This document shows positions 1 to 10,240 of a stretch of DNA of 27,753 nt, piece by piece. Under the pieces are notes generated by a model, which made no database searches, had not been told where the DNA came from, and saw only the letters and a program-made list of their open reading frames with translations. Numbering within the stretch: the stretch's first letter is position 1; each line of letters begins with the position of its first letter. The position numbers and the translations under genes are program-made. The DNA comes from Mesostigma viride. Lineage: Eukaryota > Streptophyta > Mesostigmatophyceae > Mesostigmatales > Mesostigmataceae. Where the stretch lies: NCBI GenBank assembly GCA_009746045.1, contig RPFO01000357.1, positions 1 through 27,753 of the forward strand, written 5' to 3'.

Positions 1-222
1 AAAAATCTTGAATTTTGGCTTGGCGAACGTATAAATTTCACGTAAATATTACAATTTGTGGGTATTTATCTCATTGTAAGTCTCGTGTGACATAAAAACT
101 TTACATTAGCGTGAAATTGCATTGTTTCATTGAAGAATATCATGGATACATTCGTCGCACTTGCGACGGAGTCGAATGAATTTACTAAAGACTCGTCCAA
201 CATAAAATAAAGTCTTCGAACG

Positions 223-749
223 TCACTTCTTATTCTTGCTCCTTGCTTCTGCTTCCAATTTCTGCTCTTCTGTTTTGGACTTCTTCCTCTTTGGATCGAT
301 GACATCGCAGGTTGCCCACTTTGCCACATCATTCCAACTCTTTCCGTCCATCAGAGTCCCACCTTCTTCACATAGTCCAAAGGCATCCAGAACTTGCCCC
401 GATGCAACTTTCCCGCCCTCTGTCTCTTCTGGAAAAACTTCATGCAAACGTCCTTCCATTTCCGATCGTATCCACCTACCTGCCCGTACAACTTCACCTC
501 CTGTAATTGGTATAACTTTGCTTTTCCCTACTCGCATTGGCCCTTCTCATGGTGTTCTCGGCCCACCCATCAATCCAGAAGCACTCCGGTGCTCCGTGTT
601 TCTGTTCCCGTCCATAAGTCTCATCCACAGCGTAGGCTTCTCATAAGGCTCTTGGCTCTGCGCATTCGCTTCCACCCCTTCAGACTGAGCAGCAAGTTTA
701 GCTGCAGGACCGAAGCCCACCGCAGCGTTCGCCCGCACCACATCATTAC
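223..749 (-). pseudogene. 3'-terminal exon of the long minus-strand gene, frame-disrupted
   Basis: The exon begins after a GCGCAG acceptor (AG at 751-750) and joins the upstream exon in phase 1, splitting a glycine codon. It ends at the TGA at 225-223 after a lysine-rich tail (ARSKNKK). No single frame is open throughout. The first about 60 residues (NDVVRANAAVGFG onward) run to a stop near 547. A second frame then gives FWIDGWAENTMRRANAS, a third gives VKLYGQVGGYDRKWKDV, and a fourth gives MDGKSWNDVAKWATCDV to the stop. Each piece reads like natural protein, which suggests several one-base indels rather than short ORFs. WKDV and the basic tail recall plant MADF or trihelix-like DNA-binding modules, but that is weak. 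Function unknown. Sequencing error in a real gene is the alternative to pseudogenisation. Confidence 0.55.
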
Positions 750-1047
750 CTGCGCGTAACCAATCGGCACATCAACGACGGACTAAAGTCAACGTAGATA
801 GATTGCAAACGAATTAAAAAAAAAATTCAGGATACATGCCACGACCAAAACAGCGATTTCCTCACCCTTTGTTATTCCTTTCGGAGCTCGAGTAGCAGCT
901 GTCTTGGGTCGAGACGAGCCGGAAGACTTGGAGGGCGCGGCAGGCTTCTTCCTCCCCTCAGACGTCGCTCTGCGAGTTGACCCTCCTGCCCCTCCACCCT
1001 TTGCCCTTCCATCACCCCTTCGCCTCCTCCATCTTCCTCCTCCTCGT

Positions 1048-1253
1048 CGTCATCCCGTCCTCCTCCTCCTCCTCCTCCTCCTCCTCCTCCTCCTCCTCCT
1101 CCTCCTCCTCCTCCTCCTCCTCCTCCTCCGCCTCCTCCTCCTCCTCCCCCTCCTCCTCCTCCTCCCCCTCCTCCCCCTCCTCCCCCTCCTCCCCTCCTCC
1201 CCCTCGTCCCCCTCCCCCTCCTCCCCCTCCTCCTCCTCCTCCTCGGAGGAGGA
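1048..1253. repeat. (TCC)n microsatellite with degenerate flanks
   Basis: About 200 bp of TCC/CTC triplets, purest at 1059-1128 and interrupted by CCCCTCC variants further right. It lies inside the minus-strand exon, where it reads as poly-Glu, poly-Arg or poly-Gly depending on frame. The open frames across it on both strands follow from the triplet period and are not evidence of a gene. Confidence 0.95.
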
Positions 1254-1469
1254 GGATGATGATGACTCGACTGGCTGCCTTCGAAGCTCTTTCTTGGGAT
1301 ACTTTGAAACGCGCGTAGGCCGGAAGGAGCGACAGGCCGGGCAGAAGCGCCAGGCTCAGCTTCATCTTCGTCGTCCGAGATTTGAACAACTGCCTTTCGA
1401 AGCTTTTTGGAAGGGTGTGACTCCGGCTGCGGCTGGACAGACGGCCGCTGCCCACCCTTCCCTTTGTCC

Positions 1470-1577
1470 CGCGTCTTCTGCGGTGACGACTTCTCTCCCC
1501 CCTTAGACGTCTTCTGCGGTGACGACTTCTCTCCCCCCTTAGACGTCTTCTGCGGTGACGACTTCTCTCCCCCCGTA
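1470..1577 (-). repeat. 36-bp coding tandem repeat, 3 copies
   Basis: Three near-identical 36-bp units start at about 1470, 1506 and 1542. On the minus strand in the likely coding frame each encodes KTSKGGEKSSPQ, so the array adds 12-residue blocks to a low-complexity region. It is followed at 1578 by a copy of the dispersed palindrome. Confidence 0.85.
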
Positions 1578-2662
1578 GACGTCGCTCTGCGAGTCGACCC
1601 TCCTTCCTTTCCCTGTCCCTCGCCTCCCTCGTCCCATCCGAATATCCTTCCGCGTCATCCTCAGCCTTCCTCTTCTTCGCCAATGACGTCCACGAGACGT
1701 CAGGCATCTTCCCCATCCGAACCAGTAAGTCTTCGAAGCCATCCAATGACTTCTTTCCGCCAAAACGACCACGATGGGACGCAACTCCTCGAAAAACTGC
1801 GTCGCTAGCTCGATAAGCTTCCTGTGGTAACCGGAATTGCGTTCGACAGTTGTCTTTTTTGGAGGAACCATAAAGAGGTCATGGTCACCCCACCAGAAGT
1901 CCTTGAAGGACGTCCACTTGCGGCCGAACTCACCATCCAAATTCAGGATTCTACAGCACGGTAGTGGCGTCAGGCCATCGTCTTGCCTCGCGAAAGTGGA
2001 TGGGAAGCCCTCACCGTCGCCCACCGCCACCTCCGCCGCCACCCTCCTCACAAATGCCTTCTTCCTGTCAGGGCCGCCTTTAGGGAGACTATGAGAAGAA
2101 TACCAGACGGTCATCTTATCCCAGGAAATGCTGCGCCAGTTATACTCAATCGGCTCAGCACTTTTCTCTTCCACCTTCTCCCCCCCTTTCCCTGCAACTT
2201 TCTCCTTCGCCTCAACCACCGCCTCCTTCTTCCCTTCCCCTCCTTCCATCTTTTTTTGATAGTGGAGATACAAGTCCTTGTCCAGAAGGCCGTGCGAACC
2301 CTTCATGCTGAAGTTCGGAGCGGTTTTGTCGAGGAGATCCACTAGATCGATGGTGCCAGCCATCAGATCCTTTCTCGGAATCCTTAGGTGATTGGCAAGA
2401 CCTTCGGACTTTAAGAGGTAGGCGACATTGCGCGTGATGATGACGGCCTTCTCCCAAAATGCAAGGAATCGATCGACGACGTCCTTGTTCCTTGGCATCC
2501 GGCTAAGTAGTCGACAGCCGAACACCTCTTCAAATAAGCGAGAAGCCTTGTACTCCATATCAGCCCCCCCTTACATTCGCCATCCAAGTCGGGCTTTTCC
2601 TGAAACTTAATAAGGATGAATTGGCGAACGCACTCAAGTACGTCCTTGGCCAACTCCACCAA

Positions 2663-3240
2663 CACTAGGAAGGGGGGTGTGACATTTTGTGATATTTTGT
2701 GACATATCACGTGACATTTTGTGATGTGGATGTGACAAAATGTGACACTTTGTGATTTTTTGTGACAAAACTGTGATATTCTGTGACATTTCGTGACAAA
2801 TCATGTGATAAAACCAGCATATTCTGTGATTATCTTTGTGACAAAAACAAGGAAATTATCACAAAATATCAATGTCACGACTTGACAAAACGCACTGACA
2901 AAATCCGTGACATTATCACTGATATATCACGAAAAAAAGGGTGACAAATCCGTGACATTATCACTGATATATCACGAAAAAAAGGGTGACAAATCCGTGA
3001 CATTATCACTGATATATCACGAAAAAAAGGGTGACAAATCCGTGACATTATCACTGATATATCACGAAAAAAGGGTGACAAAATCCGTGACATTGTCACT
3101 GATATATCAGGAAAAAAGGGCGACAAAATCCGTGACATTGTCACTGATAAATCTAGGGAGAAAACAGTGACATAAAACCACGGGCGATCATGACATATCA
3201 CACAGATATATCGTGACATGTCACACAGATATATCAGAAC
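2663..3240. repeat. Left terminal inverted repeat and subterminal repeats of the CACTA-like element
   Basis: The motif TGTGACATTTTGTGA and its reverse complement recur many times after the 13-bp CACTAGGAAGGGG terminus. In En/Spm-type elements such short subterminal motifs bind the element's own DNA-binding protein; here that role is inferred from position and density. Confidence 0.85.
2899..3160. repeat. 45-bp tandem repeat in the left subterminal region
   Basis: Five to six units, each with AATCCGTGACATTATCACTG followed by ATATATCACG, an A-run and GGGTGAC. Unit starts at 2902, 2947 and 2992 show the 45-bp spacing. The period is divisible by three, which makes open frames with a 15-residue repeat on both strands. 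I regard those as non-coding. Confidence 0.9.
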
Positions 3241-3794
3241 ACATTCCAAAGCAAAACGGATGAAAAGCACGCCTCGCGATTTCTTTATTACAAATATAAA
3301 GATAAATGTAACAGATCTTCATTCTTCAGTCTTGATTCTTCATTCTTCAACAGTGATTATCGATCAGTGACAATTTGCAAACGCCGGCTTGGCGCTTGTC
3401 GTTGCGTGACAGAAATCTCGGAATGTTCCTGGAATGCATTAAAAAACGCACATGCGCAAGAAACATGAACGGATGGTTGGTGTCAATTGTCTCATCTGCC
3501 ACCGCACCCTAGTAACCAATTCATGAACAAGAAAGCGCTCGGTATAGATCAAGAAAACAAAAACAAACATGCGCAGCCGTAGTGCCTAGATGACGATGTC
3601 AAGTGGACGACGACGAGGAGGCCGGCACCTTGTCTCCCTGTGAGCAGAAAAAAAAGGCAAGTTTAAACACTCAAGATGTGTCATAGCCTTTCACAGCCTC
3701 GATCAATAGAAATGTTGCACATCAAAATCAACGTGTTGCCTAGAACATCCTTGAATGGGTTTCAAGAACAGCAAGGCGGCCTCCCCCCCCGCAA
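3241..3794. other. Element interior, nothing recognised
   Basis: I see no coding exon or strong repeat here. It separates the left subterminal repeats from the internal satellite. Confidence 0.5.
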
Positions 3795-4830
3795 ACTCAT
3801 AATCCCAGTGTTTACAACCCCCTCATGAGGGGGTTGTAAAATTGCAATCACTCATTAAAAAAAAAAAAAAAATCCCAGTTTCACACACTGCCCACTCATA
3901 AATAATCCCAGGTTCTGACAGCCCCCGCTCAGCCCACTCATGAACAACCCAGTTTAGACCCCCCCACTCATACACTATCCCAGTTTCCCACAGCCCCCAC
4001 TCAGCCCACTCTGACATAAACCACCCCAGTTTAGACCCCCCTCTCATAAATAACCCCAGTTTCCCACAGTCACCACTCAGCCACCCATAAACCACCCAGT
4101 TTCCAACCCGCCCCCCCTCATAAATAATCCCAATGGTTTTCAACCCCCTCAATCAGTAATCAAAAACAAAAAAATCCCACTTTTCACACACTGCCTACTC
4201 ATAAATAATCCCAGTTTATGACAGCCCCTGCTCAGCCCACTCATAAACAATCCAGTTAAATACAACCCCCCACCCACACATTATCCCAGTTTCCCACAGC
4301 CCCACTCAGCCCACTCTGACATAAACCACACCAGTTTAGACCCCCCCTCTCATAAATAACCCCAGGTTCCTACAGCCCCCCACTCAGCCCACTCATAAAC
4401 CACCCATGCAGTTTACAACCTCCCCCTCATATTAACCCCAGTTCTCCACAGCCCCCGGGGGCTATGAAAAACGAGTGCGCCACTCAGCCACCTCAAATGC
4501 CACCGAGTTTACAGTCCCCCCCCCCCTCATAAATAATCCCAAGTGTTTACAACCTCCTCAATCAGTTGTTAAAAAAAAAAAAAAAACAGTTTCACACACT
4601 GCCCACTCATAAATAATCCCAGTTTCCGACAGCCCCCGCCCAGCCCACATAAATAACGCGGTTGACAACCCCCCAACAGCCCCCGCTCAGCCCACTAAAA
4701 AACAACCCAGTTTACAGCCCCTCCACTCATAAATAACCCCAATTTCCCACAGCCCCCACTCTGCCCACTCATGAACTACCCCTGTTTGCAACCCCCCAAA
4801 TCACACCACTCATAACCATGTCCAGGTTTA
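3795..4830. repeat. Nested C-rich satellite inside the CACTA-like element
   Basis: Degenerate units of about 72-76 bp share CACTCATAAATAATCCCAGT, CCACAGCCCCC and CTCAGCCCACTC. CTCAGCC recurs at 3928, 4000 and 4076. A longer unit that adds a poly-A run plus TCACACACTGCC recurs at about 3881, 4184 and 4592, giving a higher-order period of about 300-400 bp. The strand is C-rich with many C5-C8 runs. Confidence 0.85.
3811..3840. repeat. Perfect 30-bp palindrome
   Basis: Each arm is TTTACAACCCCCTCA followed directly by its reverse complement, with no spacer. It sits at the left edge of the internal satellite, whose other units carry only one arm. Confidence 0.95.
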
Positions 4831-4856
4831 CAACCCCACCCACTCCTGAGACTTAC

Positions 4857-5191
4857 TTCAGGGGTTGCATGGGAGACATCGGCCGCCTTTCTGGCTGCAA
4901 TCATTGCCTCCTTCTTGGCAAGGAGCGCGGCCAGCGCCGCCTCTACCGAGGCCATGTCTTCATCTGCTCTTTGCGCAGGCAACATGGATGATGGCACCGA
5001 TGCTGTGGCGGTTGTTGAAGGGAGTGCTGTCGGGGGCAGGATTGTCGGCGCTGCCGGCGGTGGTGGTGCTGCTGCAGGCAGCTTTGCGAGCTTCGTGCAC
5101 GGCTGCACTCTTGGATCGGCAGCGCTGCGTTTCTCTCGGCGTGAACCGGCCTTCACTACGCTTCCCATTTCAAATCGATGACCATTGAAGC
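4857..5191 (-). CDS. Candidate exon inside the CACTA-like element (Ala/Pro-rich, helical end)
   Basis: The exon is bounded by a CAATTAG acceptor (AG at 5193-5192) and a consensus GAA|gtaagt donor (4857/4856), and is open throughout. It encodes a basic stretch (GSVVKAGSRREKRSAADPR), a Pro/Ala linker (LPAAAPPPPAAPTILPP), then a predicted helix (ASVEAALAALLAKKEAMIAA) and ATPE at the donor. It has no recognised domain. It could be an exon of an element gene or a host exon captured by the transposon. Flanking exons were not found. The splice signals and clean composition are seen; expression is inferred. Confidence 0.45.
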
Positions 5192-8100
5192 CTAATTGAC
5201 TAAAAATGAGATTGCTGAAGGGCACTAACATTGTAAGGGTGACCAAGTGAGACCCTAGCACTACTATTATGAAGATACCAAAGACCAAGAAACCACGAAA
5301 TTGGATATTATGAGCAACATGTTGAAAGAAGCAAAGCTCATAACTGCGTGTGCTACCAACTCCCTTGCTGCCCCCATGAGGAATTATTAGCCCCCCTCCG
5401 CCTGTCCCATGATAAGGAATACATAACTAACTGACTGACAAGGAATACGCAACACAATCACAATGATTAGAAAGGAGCTATGGCGTTTCAGAGAAAAAAT
5501 GATTTTCTTACAAAACCTTAAGCGTGCTGCTCTCAGTCAGTGTTCCAACAAAAAGTTCTGGTTCAAGATAACTCGTCCAGTGGTGTGACTCTTTGGAGGT
5601 TTTATCCCAAAGGACGAGCCTCAAAGTTGATCACACATGTCTCCTAGAGCCCAATGACTGAACTCCTAATAAAAATAGGCACAAGGATTTTTCTCATATA
5701 TATTAGACAGTGTCATTTTTACAATTTGCTAACAAGGTTAAAAGCGCTGATTGTCAACAAAAAGGAGCTGATGGAAAGTGCAGCAGAGATGGGGTCAATG
5801 GGGGAAAACCGGAGAAAGTCGCGCAGACGGGATGTAAATAGCAGAAAGACAGTTTACGGCTTTCAACAACAAAGAAGCCTTATGAAAAAATGCAACGCAT
5901 GTGTGTTTAAATGTAGGCGGAGCATGATTGCAAAAATGCCAAGTAATTGGAGTTAGAAACAGGAAGAACTGGATGCATTCTAGCAATGCCACATACAGCA
6001 CGTCGATAACAAAGTACAGACTCCAGGTATGCGATGGTACCCACTACTCACCACAAGTCTCGACCAGGAGCTAGCCTGCCATTCGCGGGTAGGCCGCAGG
6101 TGAGGCCAGCCCAACGGTATCAGTCACCCGCAGGTACACGCGCAATTGAAGAGGAAAACGGCAATTCGAAGGCACACATAAGATGCCGAGCGCAGAAAGC
6201 ACCATGGTATTGAAAGCCTTCAGAGAATACATATTCAAAGCTCTCAAAGACATGGCCAGCTTTACCCGGCCGCCATGAAATGGCCTCATACACATGAGCA
6301 CGGCATGCTAACCGCTGTAAAAGAAGCTGGCAGAATTTTGCTAACCTTAGCGGCTAAGGAGCTTGGCGGCAGGTTCCGGAGATCTTGCTTGCGCTGTGTT
6401 TCAGCGTAAAGAACGGCTTGATTCAGAACTGGATATGATGTGTCTCAGTCCCTCATTGCTACCTCCATGCTTAATTAAACTCGACATACATCCTAAGTGC
6501 ACCTACATCATGATCCAAACTGCTACGCCGCAATTGCTAGAGAAATCACGTCGTTTCGTGGACCTGCAGCCCCGTTTGTTATTGCACACTCTGTGGTTAC
6601 ATAAAACTAGGTGGCCCCTTCGCTCGAGCGTACCCTCAGCCCCTCACTGCCTTAGCCATTGCGTGCACCTAGTCGTTTGCCATCGGTTTCGGCGTAATAT
6701 TTGAATTTTGCGCAAGGATCCTGACGGGTTGATTCCAGACTTGCGCATGTTGCGAAAGATTTTTGTCCATTCATTCCAGACTCCCAAGCTAGGGGCTGCT
6801 GTGGACTGTAGTCTGAACGGTACGGCTAACAGTTACGATTCCAGGCCAGCGGTCCCAACCAAGCGATACTAGAGAGTCATGTCAGTCGTCTTTTTACTAG
6901 TTTCGTCAGTCAGTTATTCCTAATGTATGGCAAAATGCAAACTTCTACTTGGGGCGAGATGTAGTAGCGGAGAAATCGGAAGGGGACGTGGGCAGGGGGG
7001 GGGGCGGGAAGTACGACTGATGCCATCTACCGTACGTTATTATCGTCACAAAGCGAGTGACTGACGATAGTAAAGGCCTAAAGGGCCTCTAATGACGACA
7101 GTAATGACGATAGTATTTGGCACTAATGATTGATGACAGGAAGAGCGACGACACCAGACTTTGCGACGTTGATGGGACTTGGCGAATTGCGAGCCCTAAT
7201 TCCAGTGGTTGCGCGGGTGTTACGTTGAAGTTGAAGTTAAGACGACGCGAAAAAAAAAAGACCTTAGAGTTGCACATCTATCCACGCTGCACAGGTGGGA
7301 AAGGTGGAAGGGAGCTGCGATCGGCTCGCAGCCAAGGCGGGATTATGTGCCTTTTGATTTCCAGCAATGTCGCTTCTGTATGAACGCACGTGGTGGTTGG
7401 AATAGGAGCATAGGCTCACTGATGACCGTCGTGATTTATGTAGCCATTAGGGCGTCGTCTCAAATGAATTCAGGAGCGAGCTCGGACAAGGCTACAAGCA
7501 GCCATCGGGGGAGAAACATAGGCATGGTCTAGAATAAAGCTTTAATCGATCTGTTCGCTCAGTGGTACGCACAGCACATTCGGACATCCAGAAGCTGCCC
7601 ACTCTTTACCAGTTGAGGTGAGCAAGGAATTCCTCGCCTGAAATACTAATAAGTTTGCATCGACTTTAACATGCATGCCGTACGCACGTGGCATTCTCAC
7701 GTATCGCCCTAGGGCCAAGGCTGCTGTGGGCCGCTCGGTTTCATGCCAAGTTAGCCGTGCTTGCCATGAATGCTGCAGCAGTTTCACTATCTCATTCGTA
7801 CAAGGTCAATAGACTATGCAAACGACATCTGATTTAGTTTTCATGAAGGGCATAACCTTGTTCAGATTGAGAGTTGCATGACATGGGCTGCTCTTGCGCC
7901 ACTTTCCTTGTCTTAACCAACTGATTCTCTGTTTATGCTTTCGGTCGTTATACATTCGTATGTGTGCATCTGTGTTGCCATTGTGGTGTCAATTTTGCGC
8001 GTGTACTTGTGATGCCTAATACCGTTGGGCTTGCACGCGGCCCCATCGCATGTGGCAGCGACAAGCTCTTGGTCGCCTGTCCAGCGCGGCGAATTCTTGA

Positions 8101-8974
8101 TGGTGAGCAACGGTGATCATTCTTTATGTAGTGCTCATTCCTCAAATTATCAACGTGCTGTGCGCGTCAGCCACCATTGGCCTTGTTCTTCCAGCTTCCG
8201 TGCATGATTTTTTTGTAGCCCGCTGGTGATGCTCTCAGCTACAAATAGTTGGCATTATTCGTACCAATTCCTTCGCTGTCGGTAGAACCTTCTTTGCAAT
8301 CCAGTAGCCTCGGCTGACATTCCTGGCATTGCTGGACTATGTCTCGCTTCCTTGCATGGGTAGCATCTTTGCATATTTATCCTTTTTGCTCAGATCACAG
8401 CTTTTTGTCATTCCCTCCCCCCCCACACCCCACCCTGAACGACTCCTGCTAGTGTCAATTGCAGACGTAGAGCCTTCAGCCTCGTTAGAGTTCATCCTAC
8501 CTGTAACGGGGCATATTGTTGGTTGATTGGCCTTGCTTTTTCTTGGCACTAATCAGGCGTTTCTTTCTTATTGCCGTATTAACCATACAGAGATTGCAAT
8601 GAAGTAGATTGTGAGGCCTCTTGGCATGTTAGGGAACCTTTGCGACTCCAGGATTCCTGGGTGTGCAGTTCCCTACAACTTGTGAGGCATGTAGATACAA
8701 TTTAGGTGAACATCCATGGCCAATTTTTTTCTCGAGCACCCCTGTCTCTCTCTTGGCCCAGTATCTCACCTTCTTTGTCCTAAAACTAGGCCGGTACTCA
8801 TAGATAGCCACGCAACTGCTGCGATCTCCCCCGCATCCTTACATACAAGTGAACTGAAGTCATGCAAAGTTGACAGTTGTTGGCGCGTCCAGCGCGTGGC
8901 TTCATCTCACTAACAAATTTTTGTGTGTACCGATGCGTGCTTTGCCGGATGATGTATTTTTGTCTTGCATGCAG
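5192..8974. other. Central part of the CACTA-like element, no convincing gene
   Basis: All open frames here are short (at most about 120 codons), with composition typical of chance ORFs and no recognisable domain. Minor features are a G10 run near 6995 and short poly-A runs. A heavily intron-split or decayed transposase cannot be excluded by eye. Confidence 0.5.
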
Positions 8975-9211
8975 GCAATATACCTAACACAGTCGGGCTG
9001 GGCACATCCGTCAGTCCAACACGGCGAGAGGCCACATGCGGATGCAGATTTTGTAGGCTCTGAGCCTTGGTCACATTGCCGTAGCACTCGACAGTGTCCT
9101 GTGATTGTTTCTAGAGAGTCATCCAGATATTTCAGCAATGGTGGCTGGGACAGCCCTCGTAATGGTTTCAGTGATGATGAGGATGATGACTTTGATGACG
9201 AGGACTGTTGA
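8975..9211 (+). CDS. Candidate 3'-terminal exon with acidic C-terminus, inside the CACTA-like element
   Basis: A pyrimidine-rich tract and TTGCATGCAG acceptor (AG at 8973-8974) precede an open frame beginning AIYLTQSGW and ending SDDEDDDFDDEDC with a TGA at 9209-9211. The acidic tail and good acceptor make it look like a real last exon, perhaps of an element-encoded gene on the strand opposite the host gene. No matching upstream exon was identified. Function unknown. Confidence 0.3.
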   Translation, partial: AIYLTQSGWAHPSVQHGERPHADADFVGSEPWSHCRSTRQCPVIVSRESSRYFSNGGWDSPRNGFSDDEDDDFDDEDC

Positions 9212-9931
9212 GCCCCGTTGTGCTTGTCGGTCAACAGATTTTATATTGCATTTGTGAGATGATTGTGGGTGTCCATTTTGCACACCACCCACAGCCATGC
9301 TTGAGTGCACCGTTCCTTGTGTGTGTATCAATACAGTTGGTGTTCGTATTTGATCAGTTGTGCCATTTCATCGGGTTGTTGCATGCCATCTGAACATGTT
9401 CACTCCCCGTTGCCATTTTATCATACCAGTGTTGTGAGCTCAGAGCAATGGATGCATGATGCAGTGTTGTGATTTAGTGTAGATATTGACGATGCCACCT
9501 TTGATCAGCATGATGGATGCTTGGCCAGCGATGGGTCGGAGGTTGACACTTGATGACCGTGATGACGATTGCCCTGAATGTTCAATATTGGTGTTTTTCT
9601 TAACATCCCAGTCGATATTTTTGCAATAAACCATGTCTCCCACGGCACATGACATTGTGGTGCATTTTATCATGCACCTAAGGGTGTTTCCAGCTTGTTT
9701 TGTCAGTTCCTTTCAGTACCCCCCTCTGGTTTTTCAAGTTGTCACCTGCGCTTAAGAACTTTCTCAGTGGCGAGTTCTTGGTGTCATCCTTTGAAAGCTT
9801 GCCCCGTACCGCTGCACGTGTTGTCTCTCCTGGCATTGCCACCTTGCCGTGTCCCACCTTGGCCTTTTCCTTCTCCATCTCTGCTGCGGCATGCACGCAC
9901 TTCCTTGCTGCGGATGTGCATTATGCGTGCT
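9212..9931. other. Element interior, nothing recognised
   Basis: No convincing exon. An AATAAA-like string near 9624 could be a polyadenylation signal for the candidate exon ending at 9211, but it is 400 bp away. Confidence 0.4.
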
Positions 9932-10240
9932 TTGTGATATATCACTTCCCCTGAGTGGTTGTGATTTATCACCTTATCACATTTTGTTTTTCTGTGGGTT
10001 TGTGACATTTTGTGACACTTTGACATTTTGTGATAATGACGTTATCACAAAATATGCTGGTTTTATCACGTTTGTCACGTTTTGTCACAATCATGACATG
10101 TCTCGATCACAATTTGTCACAGTTTTATCACATTTTGTCACATTTTGTCACGTTTTATCATTTTTTTATCACAAAATGTCACAAAAGTGACATTTTGTGA
10201 TAAAAAAATATCACAAAATGTCACAGACCCCTTCCTAGTG
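9932..10240. repeat. Right subterminal repeats and terminal inverted repeat of the CACTA-like element
   Basis: Dense TCACAAAATGTCACA and TGTGACATTTTGTGA copies in both orientations precede CCCCTTCCTAGTG at 10228-10240. These are the same motifs as at the left end. Adjacent inverted copies (10160-10230) could form long hairpins. Confidence 0.9.

Larger units (their letters stand above)
866..2662 (-). pseudogene. Left part of the exon split by the transposon; unknown protein with acidic/basic low-complexity tail
   Basis: This is the downstream portion of the exon that continues at 10241. It opens with LVELAKDVLECVRQF. A C7 run at 2564-2570 breaks the frame, which resumes as MEYKASRLFEEVFG and stays good for about 250 residues. 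Within that part lie KEAVVEAKEKVAGKGG (lysine/glutamate rich), SISWDKMTVWYSS and FKDFWWGDHDLFMVPPKK. A second frame change near 1800 leads to KKSLDGFEDLLVRMGKMPD and AKKRKAEDDAEGY. A third, near 1610-1660, leads to EKSSPQKTSKGG repeats, then ISDDEDEAE and a microsatellite-encoded run. The exon ends at 866 (AAGG|gtgag donor, phase 1) after KKPAAPSKSSG. DHDLFMVPP loosely resembles the D..xPPY motif IV of DNA amino-methyltransferases, but the tyrosine is absent. Function unknown. Confidence 0.6.
2663..10240. mobile_element. CACTA-like (CMC superfamily) DNA transposon, non-autonomous, inserted in an exon
   Basis: The ends are inverted repeats. The left end (2663 onward) reads CACTAGGAAGGGG then TGTGACATTTTGTGATATTTT. 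The reverse complement of the right end (10240 downward) reads the same, with two mismatches in the first 36 bases or so. The flanking AA at 2661-2662 and 10241-10242 is a 2-bp target duplication. CACTA termini and subterminal arrays are typical of En/Spm-type elements, whose duplications are usually 2-3 bp. Both ends carry dense TGTGACATTTTGTGA subterminal repeats. On excision with one AA retained, the minus-strand exon reads EKLSKLVELAKDVLE without a break, which fixes both boundaries. No transposase of the TNP2/TNPD type is visible in 7.6 kb, so the copy is probably non-autonomous or decayed. Confidence 0.85.

Noticed and set aside
904-1746. Poly-Leu, poly-Ser and poly-Glu ORFs across the TCC tract
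   Set aside because: Triplet microsatellite artefacts; only the minus strand has neighbouring exon-like sequence.
2663-2680. The CCTTCCTAG|TG on the minus strand at the left element end as a splice acceptor
   Set aside because: The same string marks the other end of the element in inverted orientation and the exon frame continues across the insertion, so it is a terminal repeat. Use as a cryptic acceptor remains possible.
2875-3270. Repeat protein with 15-residue units in the left subterminal region
   Set aside because: The 45-bp repeat belongs to the transposon's subterminal array and is open on both strands by chance.
6363-7532. Small plus-strand genes in the transposon centre
   Set aside because: The ORFs of 88-113 codons have no domain, no splice context and chance-like composition.
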